NCBI GenBank assembly: GCA_943737045.1
Contig: CALSFV010000151.1
Location: 31,177-95,176 of the forward strand
Direction: 5' to 3'
Source: Parapristionchus giblindavisi
Taxonomy: Eukaryota; Nematoda; Chromadorea; Rhabditida; Diplogasteridae
DNA: 64,000 bases
In this document: positions 34,548-47,083 of the stretch, piece after piece
Layout: each line of letters opens with the position of its first letter
Position numbering within the stretch: the first letter of the stretch is position 1
Translations under genes and position numbers: made by a program
Notes under the pieces: model-generated
What the model saw: only the letters and a program-made list of their open reading frames with translations
Told to the model about the DNA's origin: nothing
Database searches by the model: none

Positions 34548-36137
34548 AGTGTGCATTAGGGTTGCAGGAACGGGAGCGAAGTCTACGCACCCTATTCCCA
34601 CCCCCTCCCTTCTCTCTAGCAATCGCCTGTGAGAGGCACTCTCTCCCTTCCCAACTTCGTAATTTGACACATCACGGCTAGAGGGTGCGTAATTCCCGCA
34701 CCTTTGCGGGAATTACGCACTGTCTCCCACCTCTCCCTTCCCTTCTCTCTGCTCTCTCTTCACTCCAGCCGCCTCACATTGAGGCACCCCCATTGAGACA
34801 CGTTTGAAGAGATATCTAATTCCCCTCACATCTGAGAGCTTAGCAGTCAACAGCAAAGTTGTAGCTCACGTCGATCCGACTCTGATTCCTTTTTGGAAGA
34901 GTCTATACGATCAAAACAAACAAAATTACATTCGTTCTTCGGTTTCAAAGGGAAATCGCAAAGATTACTTCTCAATTAAATATTTTTTTATGTACAATTG
35001 AATTTCTCTCAATGATCAGAGGAATCAGATTTCCCCTGAATATTGATTATCCGAGTCATTATCTCTATTTTACATTTTAATGATTTATTGTCTCGAGAGC
35101 GACTTTGTTCACCTCTCATTGTCCACTCTCGTCGCGCGGCTGATTGTGAGTTTCTTTAATTCAGAACAATAACACTTCAAATACAGTCAGATACAGTGTC
35201 CGAGACTGTTCCTTTAGATGAGGCAACAACAACCGAGTGTTCATCGAGTTAATCGAGATGGCTTTATTTTCAATTAAAATCGATCTCTCAGAATCTGTCA
35301 GTGTTTAGGCTCATTCGATATGATCTGGGATTTTTGTTTTAATTTTTTTAAATTCTTTAACCATCTCGAGAAAAATCAAAATATATTTTCTTATATTTGT
35401 TCTAAAAAATGTAAAAAGCACCGTCAAAGTTGAAATATTTGTGACAATTTCCTACAATATTTGACAAAACTTAAGAGGAATCTCATTTTATCATTTTTAC
35501 GATGTTCATGAAATATTGTCTAAGAGTTTTTAGTGTGGACTGTATCAATTTATACAGTTTGGATCATGGCTGCAAAACTGATAGAGTGGACAATGATAGG
35601 TGAACAAAGTCGCTCTCGAGACAAATAAATCACTGAAATGTTAAATAGAGATAATGACTCGGATAATCAATATTCAGGGGAAATCTGATCCCTCTGATCA
35701 TTGAGAGAAATTCAATTGTACATAAAAATACTTAATTGAGAAATAATCTTTGCGATTTCCCTTTGAAACCGAAGAACGAATGTAATTTTGTTTGTTTTGA
35801 TCGTATAGACTCTTCCAAAAAGGAATCAGAGTCGGATCGACGTGAGCTACAACTTTGCTGTTGACTGCTAAGCTCTCAGATGTGAGGGTAATTAGATATC
35901 TCTTCAAATGTGTCTCAATGGGGGTGCCTCAATGTGAGGCGGCTGGAGTGAAGAGAGAGCACAGAGAAGGGAAGGGAGAGGTGGGAGACAGTGCGTAATT
36001 CCCGCAAAGGTGCGGGAATTACGCACCCTCTGGCAGTCTCTCTTGTCTCGTGCGGGAAATGACGAGAGAGGGGCAAGAGATGGGAAGAGGGCGCGGTAAA
36101 TTCGATTACGCTTACGCAACGGCAACCCTAGTGTGCA
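34548..36137. mobile_element. 1.6-kb palindromic element with nested hairpins
   Basis: The ends are GTGTGCATTAGGGTTGC (about 34549) and GCAACCCTAGTGTGCAT (to about 36137). The arms match closely over 34680-35130 and 35585-36030, with about 450 bp of unmatched centre. Each arm contains a perfect small hairpin, GTGCGTAATTCCCGCA and complement (34688-34725 and 35990-36028). Both arms carry the same 60-codon open frame (34804-35001 + and 35907-35698 -, SLAVNSKVVAHVDPTLIPFW). I do not recognise it and think it is incidental to the arm duplication. Confidence 0.78.
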
Positions 36138-37446
36138 TGACCGTACATAGAGTTGTAGTCGGTCTAACTAGAAACTGAATAGAATAACAATAATTATTCT
36201 TCCAAAAAGCAATGCGAATGTATTTATAGATAAACTAAATATAAAAGAGAGTAGGTGTAAAACTATTGATCATGGAGGAAGATGAAGATAGAGTTATACA
36301 TAGATATGAAGGCGTATTGAACCAACTAACTAGGAATCATAAGAGATAAGATAAGAGATTATGAATAAGTCCATATGAATATCACGTAACATCATCAGGA
36401 TATCATTGTACAGGATTAGAAGGAAGATAGAGACGATGAAATCAAACAGTCAAATGATATAGAATCAATATATTTGAAGGATTAGTCAGTGGCATTTGTA
36501 GTTGATACAATATGAATGAAGTATATACTGAGAAGAGATTTAGACTTGGAAGATTATATCACATTATATATAGATAAATGTGTATGACGAATGAAACATT
36601 TGTACATGTGTAAGAAATATGATCGAAGACTAACCACTTGCACACTTATCATTTGTATGCATATAGCTTCATTTGAATGATGATGCTTACAATGAATTTG
36701 TTATCTACTACAAAGAAAAGAATTGGGCTCTAACAGTAATACTAATAAAGTGCAATAAATGAGAATGTGAGATATGTTAATAGAAGATCAATGAATACAA
36801 AGAAAAACTAAGAACAATATAATCACCGGAAATCGAGAAAACAATATAATAGTTTATCTATTCTGGTTCATATGATATCCAAATATAAAACTATATCATG
36901 AATTTGTTATACATCATGAATTCAGGGGGGGGGGGGTGGACAATTCAGCAACGCCCATTTCGGCAACGAGTTATAAATCGGTTGGGAGATGGTGTATGGA
37001 AACAAAAATTGTACCATTGTAATCAGTGTGGGTGTACGGTATTGGGCTACCGTAACCGTCAGGAATCGCGAACTGATTTTTTTAGTCGACCCATGACTGT
37101 TCATGTTCATGGTTGAAATTGGCCAAGGTAAAGAATGTGATGTTTACATTGCTGAAGGCAATGCAAATATGCATATTTTATATAATTAATTTAAATATCA
37201 CATCAAATAATGTCCTGATGTATTAGTAGATCGTTAAGTATAATATTAGGTGTTCGCTGCAGCATCAATATCAAATGAAATATGGCGTGCTGAAAAAATA
37301 GTCCAGACAAGTTTTTTTGACAATGTTTATTCCATGACATTTACAAATGTCATGGAATAAACACAAGGGAACTGTCTCAACTTAATGTGGCCATATGACA
37401 TGGGAATAATTTACCTGAATCAGTTTTCGATACTGATTACGAATCC
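36138..37446. other. gene-free spacer with a G-run
   Basis: AT-rich intergenic DNA. A run of about 12 G at 36925-36936 is the most striking point. A short hairpin of TTTATTCCATGACATTT and its complement lies at 37327-37364. No gene was recognised. Confidence 0.5.
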
Positions 37447-37700
37447 GTTATCAAACGTTGCCCAATCGAGCTGAGATTCGAGAAAATCGATCTTGAAATT
37501 CGACTATTTGATTCGAAAATTCACAACTTACCTACAATATCCACTAAATTACAGCAGGAGGTGTTTGGATAATTGATAGATGAGTTTATGAACGCATTTG
37601 CTTTATATAGGAAGTCTCACGAATTTCCGATTAAACTAGTGAATTTTAATATCGATTTTCTCGAATCTCAGCTCGATTGGGCAACGTTTAAAAAAATAAT
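37447..37700. repeat. short palindromic element beside a mariner
   Basis: CGTTGCCCAATCGAGCTGAG near 37453 pairs with CTCAGCTCGATTGGGCAACG near 37667-37686; GAGAAAATCGAT and complement extend the arms. The mariner at 37718 lies just outside its right end. Confidence 0.65.
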
Positions 37701-37717
37701 AATTTGTTTTGTATTTA

Positions 37718-38966
37718 TTAGGTTGGCGGGAAAGTCTTTGTCCATTTTTGAAAACTTTATTTCTTCGAAGGAACAATTACACGTGATCAATTATAGGTGT
37801 TATCATTATTGACAACTTATGTACAATGTTCCACCATTTTATGGAACCCGTCCCTGTAGAACCCAGCTGGGCGTGAAACAAAGTATTGCTTGAGTTCAGC
37901 CTTGACACTTTCACGGGAATTGAAGGCCCTATCTCGAAGGGCATGGGCTAGGGCTGCGAAAGGCCTGTAATTCGACAGGGCCAAGCCTGGAGAATACGGT
38001 GGTTGAAGGAGAGCCATCCATCCATATCCAGCCAGTTCCTGCTTGACTTTAATGGAGACACGTGGACAGGCGTTATTATGATGATAATGCACTTTCTTGT
38101 CCTTCTGGCTTGAATGATCGACTACCTTCTTCAGATTTCATAGTTGTGTGATGTACTTGGCCCCAGTACTTGTCATGCCCTCGGGGAACAGCTGACAGTT
38201 GATCACGCCATCCACTCCCCACCGCATTGACAGCATGATTTTCTTGGGGTGCGGATTCGGTTTGGAGACATCCCCTGGGGTCTCTCCTTCTTCAACCCAC
38301 TGGGCTCCCCTGTGGTTGTTTTCGTAGAGGACCCACCTGTCATCCTCCGTTATGAGCCCGTCCACCCATCGATCCCCAGAGTGGAGAGTGAGGAGTTTAA
38401 TGGAATCATCGAATCGACGATCAATTTTGGCTAGGGCCATTTCAAGGGGTGTGAATCGAATGATATTTTTTCTTATACCAAAGAATTTCAGGCCTTCTTC
38501 GAATGTGCTATGGTGAACTCCAAGTATAGTGGCCATTTCAGCTACACTTTGAAACGGTTTCGTTTTCACAAGTTTCTTCAACGTGTCCAAATCCAACTCA
38601 CAGGGGCTACCTGATCGATCCTGTTCATTGAAGGAAAAGTCGTCTTCTTTGATGCGATGGAACCAACTCTCGCTGGTGTTGTAGTGTGGGCATGTGTGTC
38701 ATAAACATACTTCAGGAGGGTCTCCAAATAGTTCATGTTGGTGTCGGATAGGAAGTGGTAAAGTATAAGTTGACGGATGTGGATAGTGCTAGTTACGTAC
38801 ATTGTTGCTCTACTAGAGCCTGACTGAAGGGAAGGGAATAGGAAGTTGCTTACTGCAACGGCCCTTCACTGCTTGTTATTCACTAGGAATGAGGTAACAC
38901 CAAAGTGCATTTGTGACGAGCAGTGAAAATATAAAACAATGGACAAAGACTTTCCCGCCAACCTAA
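37718..38966 (-). pseudogene. dead mariner element (1,249 bp) with transposase remnants
   Basis: The terminal repeats TTAGGTTGGCGGGAAAGTCT (37718) and complement (to 38966) lie between TA dinucleotides, and length is typical of a mariner. The minus strand still encodes recognisable pieces: 38596-38138 (helix-turn-helix part VAEMATILGVHHSTF, LITEDDRWVLYENN with the first catalytic Asp, and KPNPHPKKIMLSMRWGVDG) and, after a frame change, 38092-37817 (HNNACPRVSIKVKQEL, PPYSPGLALSNYRPF, DFYR-like end). In the usual HDNARPH and YSPDLAPSDYH motifs the catalytic Asp residues are Asn here, so the enzyme is dead as well as frameshifted. Confidence 0.92.
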
Positions 38967-40680
38967 TATAATTTCTTTCTGCTGTTGGCAGATCTTCACT
39001 CTTTAATTGCATAATTATTTGCTTGCTTTACTTGTTTCCAGCCGAAAATGTGGAAAAACGAAATAAAAGAGTTTCCAGGATTTAAAAAAAAACACCTGGA
39101 AACCCGAAAATGGAAACTCGAAATTTAAATTCACGGGTGCGAAAAAAAGGTTCGGGAATTCAATTCTGACTTTCCAACTGAGATTTTCTGCGGTTATAAA
39201 AATTAAATAAGAAATTTTATTTCCATTTTCGTGTTTCCAGGTGCTTTTGTTAGTCTGAAAACTCGCTTATTTTTTCAGACTTTCAGTGTTTAGACTCCCA
39301 AATCACAGCCCCGTATACATAGTGGATTGGATAACTCTGAGAAAGCGACTCCCGAAATAGTCACCGAAAAAAGCTAGATAGTCGCTAGATCGTGAAAAAT
39401 ACAGAAAAGCTACTTGATAAAAGCTAGATAGCCGCTAGGCTAGAAAAACATCCAGGAAAAAGCTAGATAGCCGCTAGATACACATATCCGCTAGATTTTC
39501 TCCCCGAAACACTCCCACATATTCTCCGTATAGGCACTATCTAGCTTTTTTCTGTGACTTTTCATGGAGTCAGTGTCTCAGAGAAGATATTCGCATACCA
39601 TTTGAATATTGAGTTCGTTTCCTCAAACGGACATAATCTTTTGCATTTTTTTTCAAGATTAGCAAACAAATAACACTTTTAGGTTTTAAGAAATACATTT
39701 TCGAGAACCCACATTGTAGGTATGGGTCAGTTTATAAATTGTTTAGCTTATAAAAACGGGTCACTTTTTTTGCAGATTTCGGCAACAAAGAGAAAAAAAG
39801 CTTAAAATAAGCAATTTAAGCAAAATAAGGTAAGTTTATAACAATTATGGGTCAGTTAATCGTTCTGAAACCGAGTTGAGAGTTGAACAAAAATATATGC
39901 TTTAAGAACAATGTGAGTAACCTAGAAGTCGAAGAAATGTATGAGGGCCATACATGGGCACCAACATGGGGGTGCCCCCTGTAAAATTAGGGATTTTTCA
40001 AACTTTGTGGAATGCCCCCTGCAAAGATGACGTTTAGGTGACATTTTTGAAGAAAAAAAGTGAAGACCACCTGTAAAATTAACCATTTTTCGTTCGAATA
40101 CCCCCTGTAGAATCGAGCTCCAGGTACCCCGCCCATGTATGATGAGGGCGATGGGCAATGCTCTTGATCGAATGTGAGAACTGTATAGGAGTATCGACAT
40201 TTACCATACAATCATCATAACATTTGAGTAAATAAGAGCATGCGGGCTATATTGTATAATCTCATGTAAATTACGGTCTTAATTTCGATGATGCTTTCAT
40301 TCACCCACTTCGGATAATCAAATGTTTAAAAAAAACTTTTTGTGTGTATTCAAGCGCATTACCGTAATTCGTTTAATATGGCGGATCTACAGAAAAAAAA
40401 GACATTACGATATTCGAATAAATAATTCACATAGATTTACACCATGATGGAGACGATCACGTTTACGGAATTTTGATATTTTGAAAAAAATGTTTCTGCG
40501 TTAATCAAGGTACGAAAAGTTTTCTTTATTTATTTGCTAATCTTTAAAAGAACATGGCCGTCCAGAATAATAAACAAATACCCAGGTATCGTAAAATTAT
40601 TATAAATAAATACTAGAAACAACAATGTACAAATGAGAAGAATGAAACAAGAAATGAATAAATATGACCAAATATAACAA
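38967..40680. other. repeat-rich spacer downstream of the Sep15-like gene
   Basis: Three non-coding repeat structures: an inverted repeat at about 39038-39250 (GTTTCCAG..CGAAAATG and complement); a cluster at 39360-39560 with four direct copies of AAAAGCTAGATAGCCGCTAG-like sequence and one inverted copy at the right end; and an inverted repeat at about 39945-40152 (CATACATGGGC..GGGGTGCCCCCTGTA and complement). The rest is AT-rich and featureless. Confidence 0.5.
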
Positions 40681-41812
40681 CTATTCAATCCATTGATTAA
40701 GAAAATCGATAAGTGTATCAGTATCCCATTTCTCTACATTGAGTGTTTGTCGAGCATTTCCACTTCCATCTCTTAATACTACTTGGGGACGAACTCCACG
40801 AACATGTTTCACACGAACCTATAATGATGATTAATACATACTAACGTCATATCTACATAATATAGTTATACCAATTTCTCAATTTTATCACGATCATACT
40901 CTGGCATGCGTTGATAAGGAGAGTAAAAATAGGTCGTGCAGCTTTGATTAGGATACAAGTTTTCCCAATACTAATTGAGAACTATCGATTAATAAAAATA
41001 CATTACTTACAAATACGAAATGATTCACATTCGTGTAAAATAAATTAATAACGAGGACAAGTATAGATATAGTACCTTTCCATTCCACGCAGTCTCCATA
41101 TTCTGTCTAACGAAAGCTTGAATCTGTGGGAATCGAGATAGATTACACTCGCACACCTCCAGATTAGCCATTGGATACTTCTGAATATGACAAATACTTA
41201 TATCATGGGACAATAATTAACTCATATTCATGGTTGTTCTCTAGACGCTCTACATGTCGGCACGTAAAAGGGTAAAAGACGCAATATATTCTCATGACAG
41301 AAATGAATATCTCGTAAAGATTGTAAAAGAACTAAATAAATAAATAAACGCAATCATTATCACGAGTCAACGTAACAACGATCTTTGAACATAGCTTGCA
41401 CATTCATCAAGTGCTACAGTAATCTATCTATATTTCATCTCCAAAATATTTAAAATGGATTAAAAGTGTTCACGTCATGTTTCAATTCCTTCTCTTGTGT
41501 ACAACATGCTTGACAGTCGCTTAGAAGTAGTTCAAGACTGAAACAAACAAAATCAGAATGATATATGGAGTAATAAATCGAAAATAGTCTAGTAGTAAAC
41601 GGTGTTACAATAACTGGATAACAATACTATCAATAGCAGAAAAATAATGGAAAATGTAATCTTGAAGATTAAATGGCAGACCCAAATTTGTTGAGATGAT
41701 CGCATGAAGAACATTTGAGAGTATCCACATTGAATCCAGCTTCTTTGCATTCAGTTCGAGTCAATTCTAATCCCATTCCAAGAGGAAAAAGGGATAAGAA
41801 TAACAACCACAT
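40681..41812 (-). CDS. Sep15/SELENOF-like ER thioredoxin-fold protein, cysteine form
   Basis: Predicted ER-lumen redox protein of the Sep15 family, known to bind UDP-glucose:glycoprotein glucosyltransferase and help disulfide quality control. Exons: 41812-41682, 41537-41474, 41180-41076, 40970-40872, 40818-40681; all phases join, 178 codons plus TAG. Residues 1-15 (MWLLFLSLFPLGMGL) look like a signal peptide, followed by the Cys-rich domain (TECKEAGF.., LKCSSCDHL, DCQACC), then LEVCECNLSRFPQIQAFV: the redox motif that is Cys-Gly/Glu-Sec in many animals is CEC here, so no selenocysteine or SECIS is needed. The C-terminus (HVRGVRPQVVLRD..LNVEKWDTDTLIDFL) matches the family. Odd point: a whole exon (40970-40872, 33 residues, YWENLYPN..) lies between the redox half and the VRG strand, where vertebrate proteins have a short loop. 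Confidence 0.9.
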
Positions 41813-42750
41813 GACAGAATTACCTGTAAAGAGTGATATAAGAAAAGAACACATGAAAAATAAGAAAACAGAGAACGAATGAGCCCTAAACAATAAAATC
41901 AGTGAACGCGACGTGTGTTGAAAGTTTGATTTTTACTTACAGTAATCTGGAACTGGTTTTCAATCTTATCCGCGCAGGAAAGAATTAATTATACTTTTAA
42001 AAATCGTTCTTAAAGGACCTGTTCAATTTTTTTATATTTAAAAAGCTGATATATATTTGTATTAATATTGAGTAAAAATTCAAATTCGACCGGTTTCAGA
42101 ATTAAATTAAGTATAACCTCTCTAAAATATATAAGAATTTGAGAGCTAGTTTTGTGCATGCTCAGAGTCGTCAATATTTTCCCCACATCCCTTTTGATCA
42201 TGAAAAAATAGGGAAAAAATATTATAAAGAGTACATTACTATAAAGGTGAAAGGTGTGGAATGACAAATAATATTAGCAATGTGATAGAGCAGATATACC
42301 TGATGTATCTAATTAAACTACATTATCTATTATATTTATTTTAATTCTTATTAACACAATTTGTCTCTTTTCAAGATTAATCATGTTCATAAATTAATGT
42401 GCCACTTTCAATTTACTCTATCATCAAATTTTTCTCGATACATTTAGAATACAACAAACATCACAATATTTCATATCTCTTTATTCGTTTCCGTTGTTAA
42501 TGTTAATTCAATTATGATATTAATCATGGTGGAATATATCATATTAATTATCATCTTATTCTTCATCTTTCACTGTCTTTCTAACATCTCTTACATTCTC
42601 TCAATATCTCTCTACCCTTTCATCTTCATCTATTTATCCTCTACTATCTCTACCTCTTATTATGTTCCCTTGACTCTCTTAGACTCCTCCCCTTTTCTAC
42701 TCCTACTCTTCTATACAAGTGTACTACCTTCAATCTTCTTCAATCGTTCA
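41813..42750. promoter_or_regulatory. divergent upstream region shared by the Sep15-like gene and the G-alpha-like gene
   Basis: About 940 bp between two outward-facing start codons, the only head-to-head arrangement in the window. It is AT-rich, with a pyrimidine-rich stretch at 42560-42720 just before the plus-strand ATG. I could not identify a TATA box or trans-splice acceptor with confidence. Confidence 0.35.
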
Positions 42751-42841
42751 ATGGGATCAGGAGGATCAACTCAACGTTTACGTACAGCATTCTCTCTTAG
42801 AGGAAGAGATGCTCTTGAATCAAAGAAGATTCTTGTTCTAG

Positions 42842-43374
42842 GTATGTATATTGTATATACTATAATATCCATATACCCAAAAAGAGTCTGACTGATCAAT
42901 CTAGAGATCAGTACATTCTTTTGTAACATATTCTCATTACATCTGTCCTATTATTCAAGTTAAGTATCATGTTCAAATCTGTTTCTGTATATAGCATCAT
43001 CTCTTTGTTCATCTTCATTCAACACTGATAACTATTTACATCTCTTTATCTTTATAAATTGGATATTGTTCCCGTCTCAATTATTCCTTCAGCGTTATAA
43101 ATCCTTCATGTTCATGTCTTTCTCTTTTTCACTACATAGATAGAGAATGTGTAACTACTTCGTCACAATATGTGTGAGAAACTATGGTACTATTCTCTAT
43201 TCCTTCCCTCGTAAAGGGGGAAGTGAGTAGGATATATTGAATAGACTTATTTATAATACAGTTTCTTTCATCGGATAACATTACTTCTCTTAGTCAAGTA
43301 TTTATTAGATTGGACATCGTGTACTAAATGAATCTATTTCATATTATAATTAACTAATAACATTATATATTTAG
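42842..43374 (+). other. first intron of the G-alpha-like gene
   Basis: About 530 bp of AT-rich intron between GTATGT and TTTAG, with no inverted repeat or recognisable element. Confidence 0.45.
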
Positions 43375-44794
43375 GTTGTATGGGAGCAGGAAAATCAACA
43401 CTATGTCGAATGCTGGCGTGAGTATTTATATTTAAGAGGACTAGTAATTGTCATTCCATCATTGAATCAAAGGAAAACGAGAGTAAAGAATGTATAGAAT
43501 ATACATCAGACGAAAAGTACATAATCAGTCAATGAGAGTACTAAGAAAAGGTTTGATGCCCTATATGATAATATTATCAGAAAGTCGGCCAACGCTACAA
43601 TATGTCCATGCAGATTGTATAAACATACCGTTGAGAATAATCTACTCGAAGTATTCAAGGTATGAACACTATTACATTAATAATAATAACAATAATAATA
43701 ATAATAATATTGTATTAGGTGGCAGCATCAGTAGCTAATCAATTTGGGATCAATACATCGAAGAATGCTGTAAGTTTAAATAGACTCAAAATATAACCTA
43801 AATTTCTCCTTTTTTGAAGAATGCTACTATTTTCTGATATTATTCCCCTCCTGAATTCGCTATCATTAGTTGGTAAATATGAATAGATTGAAAATTAGCT
43901 ACTTTCTTTCGGACACTCCAATAATTTTTCTTTCGCCTAAAGAGATTGATTGTAGTTGTAGTAAAAGTATAAAAGTATATTACGTCGGGAGATACAAATT
44001 GATAAGATTATGTGATCGATGAAAGAGACAATCTATTCTTATTATTAGGAGGATATAAATATTCTGATAAACTTTCGTCATAAAGAGGAGTTACATTCAA
44101 AAGTAATTGAAGCAATGAGACGATTAGCCAAAACTCCGATGTTCACTACAATGGTGAAAGATAAAATTAAATCACTTTATCTTCTTCCATATAATATGAA
44201 CTAGTAAGTACTCTTTCACTCATTCTATTAATTATCCTCGTAACTCTTTTTAAAATGATAAAAACAAGTACAGAAAGAGATATTAATCATATGATTTGAC
44301 GTCATATAAATACATTATAATAAATGTTCATTCAGTTTTCTTCAAAACTACGAACGAATTATTGATCCATCATTCGATCCGTCTGAATTGGATGTTACTC
44401 ATGCATATTCACAAACAGTTGGGACTAACTATCAATCGATAAGAATGGGACCGATTAAATATGAGTACGTTTAACACCTTTTATTGGAGAGGATCAGGTT
44501 GTCATAAAAATAAGGTCTTTTGAATGCTGCACAATGAGTACTGGTTAAACAGTCATAAACACTCATATGTGCGTAACTTTTATAGTACAAGCTATACTAT
44601 TTCACAATATAGTATTCAGGCTATTTTTCCAAATCTTTTTTTCCAATCTTTTTAATTTTTCCTGTTCTCTGCAGTTACAAGCACGGTACAGTGCATCCTT
44701 GGAGTGTAATACTTTGATTCCCCTTCCAATGAGCATCTTACAGTTCTTATATAGAGGGAAGGGCCTGAAAACAAAGCTTTTTCAACGATGTCAA

Positions 44795-45530
44795 TATCAC
44801 TACAGTGGTGCATGTAAGCCTTTTCAACAGGCTCCCCACGCCTGGGGTTTTTCTCGATGAATAAAGAGTTAAAAATTATGTTTATAGTAGCGATCGCTTA
44901 CCTGTTTGGGAGGCTAAAATATGCCATAGTAACCAAAATTTTTGGTTGTGTCTGAATAGTTTTTCCAAAATTCGTACTTTTGTAATTTTGAAAATTTAAA
45001 TATTCCCGCGCAAAAGCAACGCGCGGCGTGAGCGGGAATTAAAATTATTATAATGGTGTGATAATTTTGATACTTTTGGAAAAACTATTCAGACACAACC
45101 AAAAATGTTGGTTACTATGACCGTATAAAATACACTTGTTTATTTGGTACGAGACTTTCTTGTTTTGCATGGTTCAGAAACTATGCCGATCTCTTTTATA
45201 TATAATATAGCGCGCGGCGAAGGTCAGCCGGGTTAGAGAGAGGCAGCGGAGAGACAATCGAGAGGCGGGGCGAGATGAAGAAGGCTACATCACGCTCGCC
45301 TCTCGATTGTGACTTCCGTTCGTTATCACCATTTGTCATTTTCTTATGCAAGTACATTTTATACGCACAATATGGCATATTTTAGCCTCCCAAACAGGTA
45401 AGCGATCGCTACTATAAACATAATTTTTTAACTCTTTATTCATCGAGAAAAACGCCAGGCGTGGTGGGGCGTGGTGCGGCGCTATGCCGCGTGGAGCCTG
45501 TTGAAAAGGCTTACGTGCACCACTGTATTT
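44795..45530. mobile_element. 736-bp palindromic element with GCGATCGC core motif
   Basis: The ends are ACAGTGGTGCATGTAAGCCT and the complement, ending near 45530. Both arms carry GTAGCGATCGCTTACCTGTT and complement, plus a nested inverted pair TTGGTTGTGTCTGAATAGTT (about 44940 and 45085). The centre (45150-45370) is not palindromic and contains a TATATATAATATA stretch and GCGCGGCGAAGGTCAG, shared with 28585-28690. A relative lies at 53960-54372. Confidence 0.75.
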
Positions 45531-45726
45531 TTAAGTTTTTTGTAAATTTCTTAAAAAAAAATTTAAAAAAAAAAAAAAATAAAATAAATACAAACAAATA
45601 AACAACGTAGAGTATAGAAACCCTGGAGTGGAACGTTCACGTTTAAAAACAACGACGCTATATTTGTATTTGAAAAAAACTATGCCCGGTCAGATAAAAA
45701 TGACTAAAAAGGAAAGTTTGTGTACA

Positions 45727-46020
45727 TGGTGGGCATTAATTATTGCGACACCGTAGAAACGAAATATCTTTTTGCAAAAAAAAATCGAGTTCCGTTTAAA
45801 TATTTAGCAGATAATCTTCACTCATCTGGGTATACAAAAAATCTTTGCTCGATTCTATCTCCATTGGCAAGCAGATGCCAGAAGAAGAACCATCCGTCGC
45901 CCCCAATCAGTGATCGTTTTGGCTGGAATGTGATTGACGGGCAAGACTCCCGATTGTCGTATTCGTACTCTATCAGATGGATTTGATATATCATTTAGTG
46001 TTCCCCCTACTCCTTGTTAA
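45727..46020. mobile_element. one-sided mariner-like terminal fragment
   Basis: CATGGTGGGCATTAATTATTG..GACACCGTAGAAACG.. AAAATCGAGTTCCGTTTAAA closely follows the terminal repeat of the element at 24861-25788. No matching right end was found, and the downstream frame is not transposase-like, so this is a truncated relic. Confidence 0.5.
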
Positions 46021-46226
46021 TACCGCCCACTTTATCCATAAACATTCATATATCACGCATGTCAGCTAAGGATTGACTGATTCCACTACACACTTTTGAG
46101 TTGACCCCCTCTTTTCTCCACAGTTTACTATGGTCCTTGGGTAGGACATCCTAGATCCAGAGTAGCAAGGATGGTAGATCAAGCATCTCTCACTGAGTTC
46201 ACGTCAGAAATGACTCCGTTCTGATG

Positions 46227-46455
46227 GTTCCTGGTACAGATTGACCGATGAGTACTGTAGATATGAGAGAATCTTCCAGTTCTGCCCAGTGGATGATATC
46301 CGGTATGGCTACGTCGAATTGGATTCAGTTCAACGAGAATTCGCTCGGGAATTCTTCGAGAAAGATCGATCATTTGGCCAGAGATCCAGAAAGCTCTAAC
46401 TGGAATATTCTCTCATATCTACAGTATTCATCGGTCAATCCGTACCAGGAACCAT
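46227..46455. repeat. 229-bp palindrome
   Basis: TTCCTGGTACAGATTGACCG at the left pairs with CGGTCAATCCGTACCAGGAA at the right; ATGAGAGAAT and complement extend the arms, and GAATTCGC lies near the centre. The frames across it are incidental. Confidence 0.7.
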
Positions 46456-46967
46456 CGGAATGGACTAATTTCGCTGGTTTGGCTGCAGCGAGAACAAAAC
46501 GAACTTGGGTGAGCGACTCGACGTCAGATTAATCGTCAGTCCATTCTCCAGTATATTACAGGACAATCCTGTTAAAGAGCCGGCAATCGCGAGAAGATCA
46601 AAGCAACTCTCGGCTTTCATTTAGGGATCTACCTGCATTCAGATGCAGTTTTTTGGACGTCGTTCAGTCAACTCCCCATGAAACTCGTCTCTCAAGAGCT
46701 TAATCGAAAGCTCTCAACGAGCCTTTAAAAAATCTTTTCCGGAACTGTAGAATCAATTCAAGCTATTCATCGGACTAATGACACGTGCGGGGGATGGTCC
46801 CATCAATGAGAGATCCCCCCCCCCTTTTCCACCCCATTCTATCCTTTCTTTCCTCAAGTATCTTGTCCAATATTACCCTCTTTCAATCATCTAGCTATGT
46901 CGAGAGTATTCAGTTATCCATTGTTTCTGCTTTTTTAAACCTGTATTGTTTCATGCTGAGCATGTGG

Positions 46968-47083
<116 letters not shown>

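Noticed and set aside
34804..35907. Duplicated 60-codon frame in the palindrome arms as a protein gene
   Set aside because: Both copies are explained by the arm duplication, there is no recognised family, and no start or splice context.
38249..38434. Plus-strand frame opposite the mariner
   Set aside because: Shadow of the minus-strand transposase remnant.
42514..42750. N-terminal extension of the G-alpha-like frame upstream of 42751
   Set aside because: The frame is open but low-complexity hydrophobic; MGSGGS at 42751 fits a myristoylated G-alpha start much better.
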